The translations under genes were made by a program, and so were the position numbers. A stretch of DNA of 64,000 bases, from positions 1,745,501 to 1,809,500 of the forward strand of contig NC_083673.1 of NCBI RefSeq assembly GCF_030384665.1, in the 5' to 3' direction. The notes under the pieces are model-generated. The model did not search any database. It was not told the DNA's origin and saw only the letters and a program-made list of their open reading frames with translations. Shown here piece by piece: positions 40,901 through 51,256 of this stretch. The number at the start of each line of letters is the position of its first letter. Position 1 is the stretch's first letter. This DNA is from Lodderomyces elongisporus (taxonomy: Eukaryota > Ascomycota > Pichiomycetes > Serinales > Debaryomycetaceae).

Positions 40901-42948
40901 TTGCTGATACTCCTTTGGAACCTTCAGGTCCCGGTGTTAGAAGCTTACGTCGAGCAAGTGTTACTTCATTTGATCACGTATATGATGATGATGATGTTGA
41001 TGAAGATGAAGATAATGAAATTTTTGCCAATACAGATATTGACAATGACGCTGGCCAACCTCAAGGTCAACGTCAGGGAGCCAACGTTTCCAAGTCAGTG
41101 CGAAAGACACCACTCGATGAAGAAGAGAGAGAAAAGGGTGCTGTTCCTCTCAAAACATTTGTGCGCTACGCCAAGGAATGTAACTACAAATTATTCCTTG
41201 TGTTCGTAGTGTGTATTTTGGCAAACTCGGTATTAAATGTTCTTGAATCGTATATTTTGAAATATTGGTCAAATTTGAACAAAGAGAATAATGCAACAGT
41301 AGCTCCTGGTTTTTATTTGGGACTCTATTTTGCTACTGGTGCAATGGCTGGTGTCGTTATTTATATTGGTTACTATATCCTTTGGTCGTATTGCATTATT
41401 AAAGGTGCTGCATACTTTCATAATGAGATGGCAAAAGCAATATTGCGCTCTCCTATGTCGTTTATTGAGACCACACCTGTTGGTAGAATATTGAACAGAT
41501 TCACACAGGATATTGACAAGACAGATATGATGTTACCATTCACCATGATTCAGTTTATTCAAACTTTTATCAGTGCAATAGTGACATTCTTGGTGATTGT
41601 TCTGACTTTGCCGATGATGTTGGTCATTATAGTCTTGTTCTCAGTGGTTTATAACTATTATCGAGTGCGGTACATTCCAACTTCGAGGGAATTAAAGAGG
41701 TTACAATCCACGGCCAATTCACCCGTGTTGGCGATTATCCAGGAGACGTTGGCTGGGGTTGATACCATCAAGGCATTTCAACAGAAAGAACGGTTTATTC
41801 ACAAGTGCAAAAAGTACATTGATGAAAGGACTTTGGTCAATATAGTTAGTGTTGATGTTGACAGGTGGCTTTCAATGAGATTGCAGTCTATCTCATCTCT
41901 AATATTGTTTGCTACTGCATTGTTTGCAGTTTGGACACTAAATACCAAGAATCCTATTGATGCTGCCTTGCTTGGTTTCCTTATGACATTTGCCTTGAAT
42001 GTTGCCTATATGTTGTCGGGTTTGATCAGGTCGTGGGGTATGGTTCAAGCAAATGGTGTTGCTTTGGAAAGGATTATTGAGTACTGTGACTTACCTTCTG
42101 AAGGTGCAATGATTATTGAAGGTAAAAGACCAAATGCGGAGTGGCCTGCTCAGGGTGTTGTTGAGTTCAAGGACTATAGCACTGCATATAGAGAATATCT
42201 AACTCCAGTGTTGAAGCAGATCAATCTCAAGATTGAGGCAAAAGAGAAAGTTGGTATAGTTGGACGTACTGGTGCTGGTAAATCTTCGTTAACATTGGCA
42301 TTGTTTAGGATCATCGAAGCTACAGGCGGATACATTGAAATTGATGGCGTCAATGTCAATGAAATTGGTCTTTATGATCTTAGACACCACTTGACAATTA
42401 TCCCACAAGAGGCGCATACATTTAGAGCATCAGTGAGGGAGAATTTGGATCCTTTTGGAGAGTATACAGATGAGAAGTTGTGGAAGGTTTTAGAGTTGGC
42501 ACATTTGAAGGAACATGTTGAGAGCATGGAGACTGATCCAACAAAGGATGAAAAAGAAAAAAGTGAAGATCCCGATGAGTTGCCAAAGAAGCGTGGTTTG
42601 GATGCGCATATTGAAGAAGGTGGTGCCAATTTGTCAGCAGGACAGAAGCAGCTATTGTGTTTGGCTAGGGCCTTGCTAAACGAGACGAGTAAGATTCTTG
42701 TGCTTGACGAGGCAACGGCTGCAGTTGACTTTCAAACGGACAAGATCATTCAGGAGACTATTAGGGAACAGTTTAAGGACAAGACCATCTTGACTATTGC
42801 GCACAGAATAGACACCATTATGGATAGCGATAAGATTTTGGTTTTAGATAAGGGTGAGGTTGCAGAGTTTGATACTCCTCAAAACCTCTTGAAGGACAAA
42901 CAAAGTATCTTTTACTCTTTGGCAAGCGAAGGCGGCTATCTCAAGTAG
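37963..42948 (+). CDS. MRP-type (ABCC) full-length ABC transporter, copy 1
   Basis: A 1661-residue transporter of the Ycf1/Bpt1 class, which load glutathione conjugates, metals or bile-acid-like compounds into the vacuole. The order is TMD0 (about 15-225), TMD1 (about 345-660), NBD1, linker, TMD2 (about 1075-1360), NBD2. NBD1 has Walker A GRVGSGKST (about 732), LSGGQKARI and Walker [12 protein letters not shown] (Asp in place of the catalytic Glu, usual in MRPs). The linker RSLRRASVTS (about 990-1000) matches the Ycf1 phosphoregulatory RRAS site. NBD2 has GRTGAGKSS (about 1434), LSAGQKQLL and [13 protein letters not shown] charged insertion lies before the NBD2 signature. It forms a tandem pair with the next gene, with an identical 3' end. 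CaMlt1-like is possible. Confidence 0.92.
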   Translation: MQVLQDISGFAFTKVNSFGANIMWAVFSSVSLLHHFKYDVLNHTQDSIDATSISIPKKLPPFLYSPHGNALNPKWVRLVGEVINYIFLTFSMIQSIQLLAKRKKANSSNEVHTKTTWVQIATCFLVLDQLVLDIILYAFTKKEFMLSSIAVTITVGFLQIYQYRTSPIALASGILYWITTFVVFFVIIVQDISSKHKIIATTSVELGIETIVMLNSLILFVLNAFYYKPGFEIENRGGYSDDGNNIADNDYKSNKQKEVDVISYFTFRFIQPVIDKVYKTDDLSMAELPDVLGNLKCDNSTLALKKNWEYELNVKNHLFAKIWLIVTRKKYANTPSLFSSIYKTNISYIWGNLLFSFANIALTFAQPFILKELIEFFAKYLSTDSQNHPPIIVGYFWAVLMFIVATVDFIVYNQAIILQNNLAYAIRSSLTVLIYEKALKLSPASKKKKPTGDIINSLSVDIGRINGFTMSLGEYASSPIKLVICLVALYRFFGFASFFGLGAALISVPLITLVNTTVMSSYKQLMKDKDDRTSLIKEIVNLAKSIKLYSWETPMLKRLNHIRNDRELQNMKKIGVVVALAQFLWSCVPFIISCACFAGVTWLYGLPLTPEIVFPALTLFGLLMEPMMFIPHFIINVLEVAVSLGRLTELLTLEEISPNQNGKIQRRDVSNGGKYSVLIKNADFVWDDNNTKEEYKDEESEMQQQDNENGENFALKNVNFYAIRGKLTCIVGRVGSGKSTLLDAILGDVPIKTESRYSDDPNSSSSLPLIETFGNIAYCPQAPWILNGTIKDNILFGHKYDSEFYRKTIVACQLVADFQSLELGDKTLVGEKGISLSGGQKARISLARAVYARADIYLLDDVLSAVDAHVGKALMREVLSPQGIIGNRTKILATNSVPVLHMASDIFLLSNGSIIEHGDYDSVVKNNGELAKLVEEFGKKAGNNNESDTKSDLQIEAEESWSQRHDVVDEAQAEHNLLEIADTPLEPSGPGVRSLRRASVTSFDHVYDDDDVDEDEDNEIFANTDIDNDAGQPQGQRQGANVSKSVRKTPLDEEEREKGAVPLKTFVRYAKECNYKLFLVFVVCILANSVLNVLESYILKYWSNLNKENNATVAPGFYLGLYFATGAMAGVVIYIGYYILWSYCIIKGAAYFHNEMAKAILRSPMSFIETTPVGRILNRFTQDIDKTDMMLPFTMIQFIQTFISAIVTFLVIVLTLPMMLVIIVLFSVVYNYYRVRYIPTSRELKRLQSTANSPVLAIIQETLAGVDTIKAFQQKERFIHKCKKYIDERTLVNIVSVDVDRWLSMRLQSISSLILFATALFAVWTLNTKNPIDAALLGFLMTFALNVAYMLSGLIRSWGMVQANGVALERIIEYCDLPSEGAMIIEGKRPNAEWPAQGVVEFKDYSTAYREYLTPVLKQINLKIEAKEKVGIVGRTGAGKSSLTLALFRIIEATGGYIEIDGVNVNEIGLYDLRHHLTIIPQEAHTFRASVRENLDPFGEYTDEKLWKVLELAHLKEHVESMETDPTKDEKEKSEDPDELPKKRGLDAHIEEGGANLSAGQKQLLCLARALLNETSKILVLDEATAAVDFQTDKIIQETIREQFKDKTILTIAHRIDTIMDSDKILVLDKGEVAEFDTPQNLLKDKQSIFYSLASEGGYLK
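42238..42932 (+). repeat. 695-bp block identical to 48588-49282 (copy A)
   Basis: I compared the 3' parts of the two ABC genes line by line. 42238-42932 and 48588-49282 are identical at every base, at a constant offset of 6350. Identity breaks at 42237 (G versus C) and at 42933 (C versus T). The block covers NBD2 from just before Walker A to four codons before the stop. Confidence 0.97.
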
Positions 42949-44336
42949 TATTTTAAAAGCAAATAGTAATGTTTTAGATACATGTGTTTATAATTTGTTT
43001 TATTTTGATCTAATCCTGACTCATAAGACTTGATTAATCCTCTGCGTAACTTGACGGAATTATATCCCAAAATGGAATTCATATTGACGGGCAGATGGGT
43101 GAGGGCAGAGGATAAAAACATCGAGTCATAGACGTGCTTCTGTAGTCAAAACTATTGTTAACTAGACCCGCATTGGTAATGAAATTTTTCTTTTTCTGTT
43201 CCTGTTCCTGTTCCTATTCCTATTCCTGTTGCATTTCAATATTATTTTTATTATTTATTATTTATTATTTATTATCTCATCTTGTTTACATAAAATATTT
43301 TGTACGTGGTATTGATGCCGTCTACTTCTGTGGCGCGCGCGCCTCCTCCCCCCCCCCCCCCCACGCTTGCATTAAGGAGGGAAAGCTAATCTGTAAGGAG
43401 ATAAATTCATCAAGGCTAGAAATGTATTGGACAGAGATTGGCACGAGACGGATTAAATAAATAAAATAAATTAAATAAAAAAAGAGAGAAATGTGGCATG
43501 GCTCTTACAAAGTCAAATTGACTTTGACACCATTTAGTAGAGAGACTGCAAAAGACTAATAATTATCGAATAAAGTAAAAAGTCATAATGAAAAAAAAAT
43601 GAAAAAAAGAAGAGAGAGAGAATACTAGGGAACATTCAATCTTCAATTATCTTTGTTTAGGTTTTGTTTAGGTATTGCTATTTTGCATGGCTATGTGATT
43701 AGAAGATCAAACTAGAGCTATCGTTAAAGAAGAGCGTATGAAAATTCTCCTCATCTTCTCAATTTTCAGCTTATGACGGTGCTGAAGGGCCATGTTTTCA
43801 CCTGTTAAACAAGTAAAAAAAAACCGTAATTGACACATAGTAACTCTCAGGAAATGTTAATGTTTCCCATTCTGGACACTTTTCCGTATCTTGACTCATA
43901 TTTGTTGTTGTTGTTGTTGTTGTTGTTGTTCTGTTCCGTCACCATAAAAGAAGAAGGAGTTACGTGGGATTAGGAATCTGTGCTGTATAGATTACACAAA
44001 CAACAAGTTCAAACTCTTGTTTCTCTCTCTTTCTCTCTATTTTTTATTTTATCGAATTTTTCACCGCTATCGCCTTATCGCAAGAACAATACTATTTTAA
44101 TATTTCATCCAATTCAATACATATATATATTTTTTTTTTTCAATTTTATTTTTTCGTTTATTTGCTTTAAGTTATTCATTTTGTATAAAAAAAGAGGCTA
44201 CAATCCTTCAATTCTTTTCATTTTCATTTTCATTTTTATTTCCTTCTCCTTTTGCCCTTTTTTTTAGTTTCTTTATTAGTATCTTATCTCATCTTGAATC
44301 AAAGACTACAAAAGCATCAAACTAATTGTCCAAGAC
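42949..44336. promoter_or_regulatory. Intergenic region between the tandem ABC transporters
   Basis: About 1.4 kb, being the 3' flank of copy 1 and promoter of copy 2. It holds (CCTGTT)n and (TTA)n tracts near 43197-43275, a GC-rich GGCGCGCGCGCC followed by 15 Cs (43348-43362), a (GTT)n tract near 43903-43931 and T-rich leader DNA. No gene is seen. It does not resemble the region upstream of copy 1. Confidence 0.5.
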
Positions 44337-47300
44337 ATGGATAAAAACAATTCTGTGTTAAGTGGGAACCCCTGGAGTGACCATCTCATCACGGGGTTCA
44401 ATTCATTTCAATTATCGCTGCTAAACCCATATTCCTTACTACACACATTCAATTATTTGAGCGTCAAAGATGACATTGTTGTCGGAGTTGATAGTTTATT
44501 TAGCGTCAATGCTAATGATTTAAAAAGTTACATACCTGATCCTCTTTACTCAAACCACGAAAATGCCGTTAACCCACAGTTTGCATATTTTGTTGGCTAC
44601 TTGCTAAATGGGTTTTTTGCTATTTTTATGGCTAAAAGTTTTGTCAAATTGTTATTTACCAACCAAAAGCACAATCGAATACAAACGGCAACACCATTGA
44701 CTCAAACGTTTAAAGTATTTTTAATAATAATTCAAATTGTGGTGCTAATCACTCTTTTCCTCCTAACCAAGTTACATGTAACTGCAAGTTTGGCTGCAGT
44801 GACAACATTGGCTTTAATACTTGCCATGGTGGAGTTTAGAAAATCGCCGATACCAGTAGCCTCATCCTTGTTATTTTGGATTACCAATACTTTCTTTATA
44901 TTTGGTGTGTTTATTCAAGACACATTCTCAAAACACAAGATTATAACTTCATCGAGTGGTGCAGAGTACATATTGGAAATCTTTTTGTTAGTCAATAGCT
45001 TACTGATCTTCATTTTGGAACTTGCTTACTATACACCAGGTTTTGAAACTGATAATGTACCTTTTATGGAGAAGACAAATCTTTTTTCATACATTACTTT
45101 CTACTTTTTACAGCCATTGATCAATCACATTTATGAAACCAATGATGTCAAGTTTGAGGAATTACCTGAAATCTTGGGAGATTTATCCTGCGATAAAAGC
45201 AAAGCAAAGGTTATCAAATATTGGGATGAAGAAAAAGAATTGGCCAAACTGAGAAAGCCTAGTATTTTTTGGAAAATATGGAATAGACTCAAAGGTAAGA
45301 AAACATCCAAGAAACGCCAAGATGAGAAAAGTAAACCGAATTTGTTTACTGCAATTTTTTTGGCATTTCTTCCACAATTTTTTGGCAATTTTGCATTGAA
45401 AGTTTTGGAAACGACTCTCAACTTCCTGCAACCATTTGTTTTGATGAAGTTCATCCAATTCTTTACAATATACTTTTACAGTTTGGAAAAGCCACCAATA
45501 ATCATTGGATACTTTTGGGCGGCTTTGATGTTTACTATTTCCTGTGCAAATTTTATAACATTCAACCAAGCATTTAGTCTACAGTACAGTATGGGGTATG
45601 GGATCCAAAGCTCATTAACTACCATAATCTACGAAAAAGCCTTGAGATTGTCTCCTCAATCCCGAAAAAACAAACCTACAGGGGACGTCATTAATCACAT
45701 AACTATGGACATTGATATAATTTTTTGGTTCTGTTGGAGTCTTGGTGAATTTATGGCTGCTCCATTGAGGCTTGGCGTTTGCTTGGTTTCCCTATACAAA
45801 TTGTTTGGAAATGCTACTTGGGCAGGTGTTTTGACGGCGGCAATCGTTACTCCGATCGCCACCAAAGTAAATACATCGATGTCAAAGTATTATATTCAAG
45901 AAATGAAAGATAAAGATGACAGAACTAGCTTGACCACTGAGATTTTAAACTCGGCAAAGAGCATCAAATTCTACTCTTGGGAAAAGCCAATGTTGGCCCG
46001 GTTAAGTCATATAAGAAATGACAGAGAGTTGTACAATATCAAACAGTGTGGTATTGTTAGTGCTTTGGCTCAATTCTTTTGGTCATGCATCCCTTTTTTC
46101 ATCAGTTGCTCGACTTATGCTGCATATTCGTATTTCTACAGTGTTCCATTGACCCCAGATATTGTGTTTCCAGCATTGGCCTTGTTTGACTTGTTATCAG
46201 AGCCAATGTTGTTGATTCCTAATTTCATTGTTGATATTATCGAAGTCAGCACCTCTATGGGCCGTATTGGTGACTTGCTTTGTTTAGATGAACTTGCAGA
46301 TGATCAAGATGGTCATGTTATTAGAGATCCAGAGGCTCGTGACAATAGTGAAGTATCTGTCATTATCAAAGATTCTACATTTATCTGGAATAATAGCTTG
46401 GATGCAGACGACAAGTCCCAGTTCAAAGATGAGGAAAGTGAAGTGCAGGAGGATAATTCGAGTACTACAAACAATATTGCATTGAAAGATATAAATTTTA
46501 TTGCCAAAAAAAGCAAGTTGACATGTATAGTGGGTAAAGTTGGTAGTGGTAAGTCCACATTGATTAGAGCCATCCTTGGTGACATTCCCATCGATATTCC
46601 TCAGTACTCAGATAATCCTGAAAACAGTCAGCCTCAACCCAGTGTCAAAACATATGGTTCGATTGCTTATTGTCCTCAAGCTCCTTGGATATTGAATGGT
46701 ACAGTTAAAGAGAATATCTTATTTGGCCACAAATATGACTCTGAGTTTTACCGCAAGACAATAATCGCTTGCGAATTAGTATCTGATTTCAAAACATTAC
46801 CAGATGGCGATCAAACTGTGGTTGGTGAAAAGGGTATTTCTTTGAGTGGTGGACAAAAGGCACGTATTTCCTTAGCAAGAGCAGTATACGCGAGAGCAGA
46901 TATTTACCTATTAGATGACGTCTTGTCTGCTGTGGATGCACACGTTGGAAAAGCTTTGATCAAGCAAGTTCTTTCTGATGATGGTATAATCGGTGATCGT
47001 ACAAAGATCTTGGCTACAAATTCGGTTCCAGTGTTACATGAAGCCAATGACATTTATCTTTTGGTTGACGGTAAGATTGCCGAGCATGGAAACTATGCCA
47101 AAGTCATGAAAGCCGACGGCGATTTAGCAGCTTTGATTAAGGAGTATGGAAGAAAGAAAGATGATGGAAAGGCTTCAGAGACTGCAATTGATATTGATGG
47201 TGTACCAATCAAAACCAATAAATTAGCTTTGTCGCCAGACAAATCTGTGGATCCCGCTGAGGCTTTAAACACTCAGGATTTGGTGGATGAAATAGTAGAC

Positions 47301-49298
47301 TATATGGGAGAAGAAAACCGTGGAGTAGTACGGCAGTCAATTTTGCGTCGTGCATCTTTGGTCTCTTATAATCACACTTATGAAAATGATGTTGACGATA
47401 ACGAAGAAGAAGGGGGTGATGGTGATGGTGGCGGACAAGTTCCCGTTGTGAGAAAAACTGGTCACACTGAAGAGGAGTCACGAAAAGGTACTGTTCCTTG
47501 GGATATTTTCAAACAATATATTGTTGCTTGCAATTACAAATACTTTTCCTTTTACGTTATTGGAACTTTACTCACCTTGCTCATAACTGTTGCCGAAAAG
47601 TACTTGTTGAGCTACTGGTCTGGAATCAATAGAGATGAGAACAAAACCGTCAATCCTGTATTTTTTTTGAGTGTTTATGCGCTTTTGGGGGTTGTTGCTG
47701 GGTTATTGACATACTTGGCAGCTCTCGTGATTTGGGGATATTGTATAGTTAAAGGGTCTGCATATTTTCATGACAAGATGGCCCAGTCAGTTTTGAGATC
47801 ACCAATGTCGTTTTTTGACACCACTCCTGTGGGAAGGATATTGAACAGGTTTACTGAGGATATCGGCAGACTCGATATGAATTTTCCATGGATGTTAATT
47901 GGGTTTGTTACTGCGGCATTGAATGCATTGGTGACATTTGGTGTCATTTTCATTTCGCTTCCAGCTATGTTCTTTGTCATTTTGGGCTTATTGGTTGTTT
48001 ACAACTATTTTAGAACAAGATTTGTGCCTGCTGCTAGGGAATTGAAGAGGTTGGAATCTGTTGCCAAATCACCCGTGTTGGCCACCATTCAAGAATCTAT
48101 TAACGGTGTCGATACTATCAAAGCTTTTCATCAGAGAGATAGGTTTGTTCACAAAAGCAAAAAGTTTGTTGACGACAAAACTCTCATCGGTGTTGTAACT
48201 CAAAATTGTAACAGATGGTTATCCATGAGGTTGCAATTTATCTCATCGTCAATCATGTTTGCTACTGCCCTTTTGGCGGTTGTCACCTTGGGCGGTAAGC
48301 ATCCAATCTTGCCAAGTGTATTAGGGTTTGTTATGACTTACTCTCTTAGTGTCATGTACATTTTGAATGCAATTGTTAGATATTGGGCAGATATGCAATC
48401 TGGCGGTGTTGCTATAGAGAGAATAATTGAATATTGCAACTTGCCATCTGAAGCACCAATGATTATTGAAGGTAAAAGACCAGATGACAAATGGCCAGCT
48501 AATGGTATTGTTAAGTTTAAAAAGTACAGTACTGCCTATAGAGCCAACTTGGATCCAGTGTTGAAAGAGATTGAGTTGACTATTGACGCAAAAGAGAAAG
48601 TTGGTATAGTTGGACGTACTGGTGCTGGTAAATCTTCGTTAACATTGGCATTGTTTAGGATCATCGAAGCTACAGGCGGATACATTGAAATTGATGGCGT
48701 CAATGTCAATGAAATTGGTCTTTATGATCTTAGACACCACTTGACAATTATCCCACAAGAGGCGCATACATTTAGAGCATCAGTGAGGGAGAATTTGGAT
48801 CCTTTTGGAGAGTATACAGATGAGAAGTTGTGGAAGGTTTTAGAGTTGGCACATTTGAAGGAACATGTTGAGAGCATGGAGACTGATCCAACAAAGGATG
48901 AAAAAGAAAAAAGTGAAGATCCCGATGAGTTGCCAAAGAAGCGTGGTTTGGATGCGCATATTGAAGAAGGTGGTGCCAATTTGTCAGCAGGACAGAAGCA
49001 GCTATTGTGTTTGGCTAGGGCCTTGCTAAACGAGACGAGTAAGATTCTTGTGCTTGACGAGGCAACGGCTGCAGTTGACTTTCAAACGGACAAGATCATT
49101 CAGGAGACTATTAGGGAACAGTTTAAGGACAAGACCATCTTGACTATTGCGCACAGAATAGACACCATTATGGATAGCGATAAGATTTTGGTTTTAGATA
49201 AGGGTGAGGTTGCAGAGTTTGATACTCCTCAAAACCTCTTGAAGGACAAACAAAGTATCTTTTACTCTTTGGCAAGCGAAGGTGGCTATCTCAATTAA
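44337..49298 (+). CDS. MRP-type (ABCC) full-length ABC transporter, copy 2
   Basis: A 1653-residue paralogue of the gene just upstream, same strand and same domain order. NBD1 has Walker [10 protein letters not shown] (about 731), LSGGQKARI and [11 protein letters not shown]. The linker phosphosite-like [12 protein letters not shown] lies near residue 1000, and NBD2 has GRTGAGKSS (about 1426). The TMDs differ clearly from copy 1, with many substitutions in the first 300 residues and the linker. From residue 1419 to residue 1649 the protein is identical to copy 1, including the charged insertion before the NBD2 signature. The divergent TMDs with a shared NBD2 suggest different substrate ranges, which is inference. 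Confidence 0.92.
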   Translation: MDKNNSVLSGNPWSDHLITGFNSFQLSLLNPYSLLHTFNYLSVKDDIVVGVDSLFSVNANDLKSYIPDPLYSNHENAVNPQFAYFVGYLLNGFFAIFMAKSFVKLLFTNQKHNRIQTATPLTQTFKVFLIIIQIVVLITLFLLTKLHVTASLAAVTTLALILAMVEFRKSPIPVASSLLFWITNTFFIFGVFIQDTFSKHKIITSSSGAEYILEIFLLVNSLLIFILELAYYTPGFETDNVPFMEKTNLFSYITFYFLQPLINHIYETNDVKFEELPEILGDLSCDKSKAKVIKYWDEEKELAKLRKPSIFWKIWNRLKGKKTSKKRQDEKSKPNLFTAIFLAFLPQFFGNFALKVLETTLNFLQPFVLMKFIQFFTIYFYSLEKPPIIIGYFWAALMFTISCANFITFNQAFSLQYSMGYGIQSSLTTIIYEKALRLSPQSRKNKPTGDVINHITMDIDIIFWFCWSLGEFMAAPLRLGVCLVSLYKLFGNATWAGVLTAAIVTPIATKVNTSMSKYYIQEMKDKDDRTSLTTEILNSAKSIKFYSWEKPMLARLSHIRNDRELYNIKQCGIVSALAQFFWSCIPFFISCSTYAAYSYFYSVPLTPDIVFPALALFDLLSEPMLLIPNFIVDIIEVSTSMGRIGDLLCLDELADDQDGHVIRDPEARDNSEVSVIIKDSTFIWNNSLDADDKSQFKDEESEVQEDNSSTTNNIALKDINFIAKKSKLTCIVGKVGSGKSTLIRAILGDIPIDIPQYSDNPENSQPQPSVKTYGSIAYCPQAPWILNGTVKENILFGHKYDSEFYRKTIIACELVSDFKTLPDGDQTVVGEKGISLSGGQKARISLARAVYARADIYLLDDVLSAVDAHVGKALIKQVLSDDGIIGDRTKILATNSVPVLHEANDIYLLVDGKIAEHGNYAKVMKADGDLAALIKEYGRKKDDGKASETAIDIDGVPIKTNKLALSPDKSVDPAEALNTQDLVDEIVDYMGEENRGVVRQSILRRASLVSYNHTYENDVDDNEEEGGDGDGGGQVPVVRKTGHTEEESRKGTVPWDIFKQYIVACNYKYFSFYVIGTLLTLLITVAEKYLLSYWSGINRDENKTVNPVFFLSVYALLGVVAGLLTYLAALVIWGYCIVKGSAYFHDKMAQSVLRSPMSFFDTTPVGRILNRFTEDIGRLDMNFPWMLIGFVTAALNALVTFGVIFISLPAMFFVILGLLVVYNYFRTRFVPAARELKRLESVAKSPVLATIQESINGVDTIKAFHQRDRFVHKSKKFVDDKTLIGVVTQNCNRWLSMRLQFISSSIMFATALLAVVTLGGKHPILPSVLGFVMTYSLSVMYILNAIVRYWADMQSGGVAIERIIEYCNLPSEAPMIIEGKRPDDKWPANGIVKFKKYSTAYRANLDPVLKEIELTIDAKEKVGIVGRTGAGKSSLTLALFRIIEATGGYIEIDGVNVNEIGLYDLRHHLTIIPQEAHTFRASVRENLDPFGEYTDEKLWKVLELAHLKEHVESMETDPTKDEKEKSEDPDELPKKRGLDAHIEEGGANLSAGQKQLLCLARALLNETSKILVLDEATAAVDFQTDKIIQETIREQFKDKTILTIAHRIDTIMDSDKILVLDKGEVAEFDTPQNLLKDKQSIFYSLASEGGYLN
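48588..49282 (+). repeat. 695-bp block identical to 42238-42932 (copy B)
   Basis: The partner of the identical block in the first ABC gene. The sequence diverges abruptly on both sides; downstream, the two genes end LKstop and LNstop, and their 3' flanks share nothing obvious. Confidence 0.97.
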
Positions 49299-49528
49299 CT
49301 AACATAAAGGTATTAATTAAACCAGCAAAAATTAAAACATTGATTTGAATTTAGAGTATTATAACATTAAATTTTAGTACTATATATTTATATATATACA
49401 TATATATATACTTATATTTATATATGTAGGTATGCATTTATGTCTATATCTATATCTATGTATATGCATATATATATATATTATGTGTAAATCAACCGTG
49501 CTGTTGTTCTATTCTGAAAAAGCTCAAA

Positions 49529-50755
49529 TTACGCAGAGAACTCTTCAATCAAATTTGTCAAATCCGCTCTTTGCTTCATCAACTTGACCTTTCTTGCATC
49601 TGATATCGGAGTCTTCAACAATCTTTTATCGGCAGCCTTGCATAAACCTTTCCGACCCAAACTACATATATCACAGTTAGGAGCTCTGGGAACACATATA
49701 ACTTGACCGAATCCCACCATCAAAGGGTTGACGTCAATCCAATATTTCTTTGGTAGCCAGCTCTCTAGCTCTAATCGGCATTTCTCGGGTGTACTTGCCT
49801 TGGGAGTTACCCAATGCCACATTTCAGCTAGTCGATGCAAATGTACATCAACACCAATTCCCAGATTAATGCCCCAACCACATTGTAGTAGCAAATACCC
49901 CATCTTGGGACCTACACCAGGAAGTTTGACAATTTCTTGTATTGTTTTTGGTATATCGCCGTTAAAATCATTGATAAGGATTTGACATGCTTTTTGAATG
50001 TACTGTGCTTTGCGATTATGAAAACCTACCTTGGCAATATATGCATCAATTTCATTAGGACTAAGTTTTGACATTGACTCAAGACAGAATCCCAATTTGG
50101 GAAAATGTCTCAGTAAACCTCTCTCCAACTTAACCATTGCATCGTAGTTGACTTCATCTTTGGTTTGAGAAGAAAGCATCAAGGATATTAGGAGTTGAAA
50201 TCTGTATTTTTTGGGGTCCTTTGTCTTCAAGTTTGGGGTGATTGTGTTGGGCATGGACTCACAACCTTGGTGGTCTACCGGTGCAAAAAATTTTGAGCGT
50301 AATTCAACTACTTCGTTATAAATTTTGACCCAATTTGTGGGACTATGACTATTCGCATCTTCAAGGTCTGCTTTTACAAAAACATTTGGCTCGTGTGCCG
50401 GCGACAACGCCAGCGTCGTCATATGTTCCAGGTCTCGGTTTAGACCTGAATCTAGCCCTTCCTTTTCTATCTCAACTGCTATGTGCTCTATCTTGACAAG
50501 TGTAGGGCCTGGTTTGGGCTCTTGCTTTGGCTCTTGTTTTGGCTCTTGTTCTTGCTCTTGATTCTGGTCGACATCAATAAATGTCGAATTATCTTCTTTA
50601 AAGACAAACGCGTCCAATTTGGTTGTGTGGACTACTTCTGATGTATTCAGCTTCTCATTTTCAACTGTAACTTTCCTTCTAGTTGATCTGGATGTGACAG
50701 GAGATATAATTGATGTGTTAACCGGTCTCTTTCTTAATGCAGCTCTGCCCGGCAT
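49529..50755 (-). CDS. NTG1: Endonuclease III-type DNA glycosylase/AP lyase
   Basis: About 408 residues. It removes oxidised pyrimidines in base-excision repair. The frame runs upstream to 50809, but only from a GTG. The first ATG (50755) gives MPGRAALRKRPVNTSIIS, a basic Ser/Thr-rich leader suited to mitochondrial and nuclear targeting. The helix-hairpin-helix LPGVGPKMGYLLL carries the catalytic Lys (about 284) and GVDVHLHRL the catalytic Asp (about 303). Four cysteines near 354-372 (C-x6-C-x2-C-x7-C) could bind a 4Fe-4S cluster, as in E. coli Nth and yeast Ntg2 but not yeast Ntg1. Residues 60-140 are acidic and carry a Lys/Glu/Gln/Pro repeat. Confidence 0.92.
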   Translation of the reverse strand: MPGRAALRKRPVNTSIISPVTSRSTRRKVTVENEKLNTSEVVHTTKLDAFVFKEDNSTFIDVDQNQEQEQEPKQEPKQEPKPGPTLVKIEHIAVEIEKEGLDSGLNRDLEHMTTLALSPAHEPNVFVKADLEDANSHSPTNWVKIYNEVVELRSKFFAPVDHQGCESMPNTITPNLKTKDPKKYRFQLLISLMLSSQTKDEVNYDAMVKLERGLLRHFPKLGFCLESMSKLSPNEIDAYIAKVGFHNRKAQYIQKACQILINDFNGDIPKTIQEIVKLPGVGPKMGYLLLQCGWGINLGIGVDVHLHRLAEMWHWVTPKASTPEKCRLELESWLPKKYWIDVNPLMVGFGQVICVPRAPNCDICSLGRKGLCKAADKRLLKTPISDARKVKLMKQRADLTNLIEEFSA

Positions 50756-51256
50756 AATATTCCATCCGGTTGTTTGCTTTTTTTTTTCTTTGTTTTTTGG
50801 TTTCTCCACAACTACTTTTTCACAAGAGTCGTTCTATTTCATTGTTTAAATTATTCTTTTTAGTTGATCTAAAGTCATGGATTTCGCATTTCTGTCAAGG
50901 AATTTTTATATGTGGTACAAAATCTGAATCTCTTGTGAGTCAAAGGCTGTCTCGCCGTTTCCGGTCAATTTTGTTTTTTTTTTTGGTTTTTTTGGCTTTT
51001 CTTTATATATATATTTGTATATATTTTTTTGCGCTTACACCCTCTATCCTCGTTCTCTCTTACGACAATTACCCCAGACCCTTACCATTAGAAAATAGCC
51101 CAATACCAGTACCTCCATTACACATCTACATATTACTTACATTTCACCAACCCTTCACAAAAAATTGAATCAACTTGTTGTCAGCATATTATTAACTTAA
51201 TAACGTGTACTTTGCAAATTTTAGTGCATATCCTACTTTTTAAAAAAGCATAGCTG
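50756..51256. promoter_or_regulatory. Divergent promoter region of NTG1 and CAT8
   Basis: A 501-bp region with poly-T blocks near 50968-50998 and AT-rich DNA. The ORF at 50770-51168 (+) is Phe-rich and unsupported. No distinct motif is identified. Confidence 0.45.

Noticed and set aside
42372..48979. Identical 85-codon antisense ORFs inside both ABC genes (42372-42629, 48722-48979)
   Set aside because: They are the mirror image of conserved NBD2 coding sequence inside the identical block, so their identity is not independent evidence of coding.
50756..50809. Start of NTG1 at 50809
   Set aside because: That codon is GTG; the first ATG in frame is at 50755.
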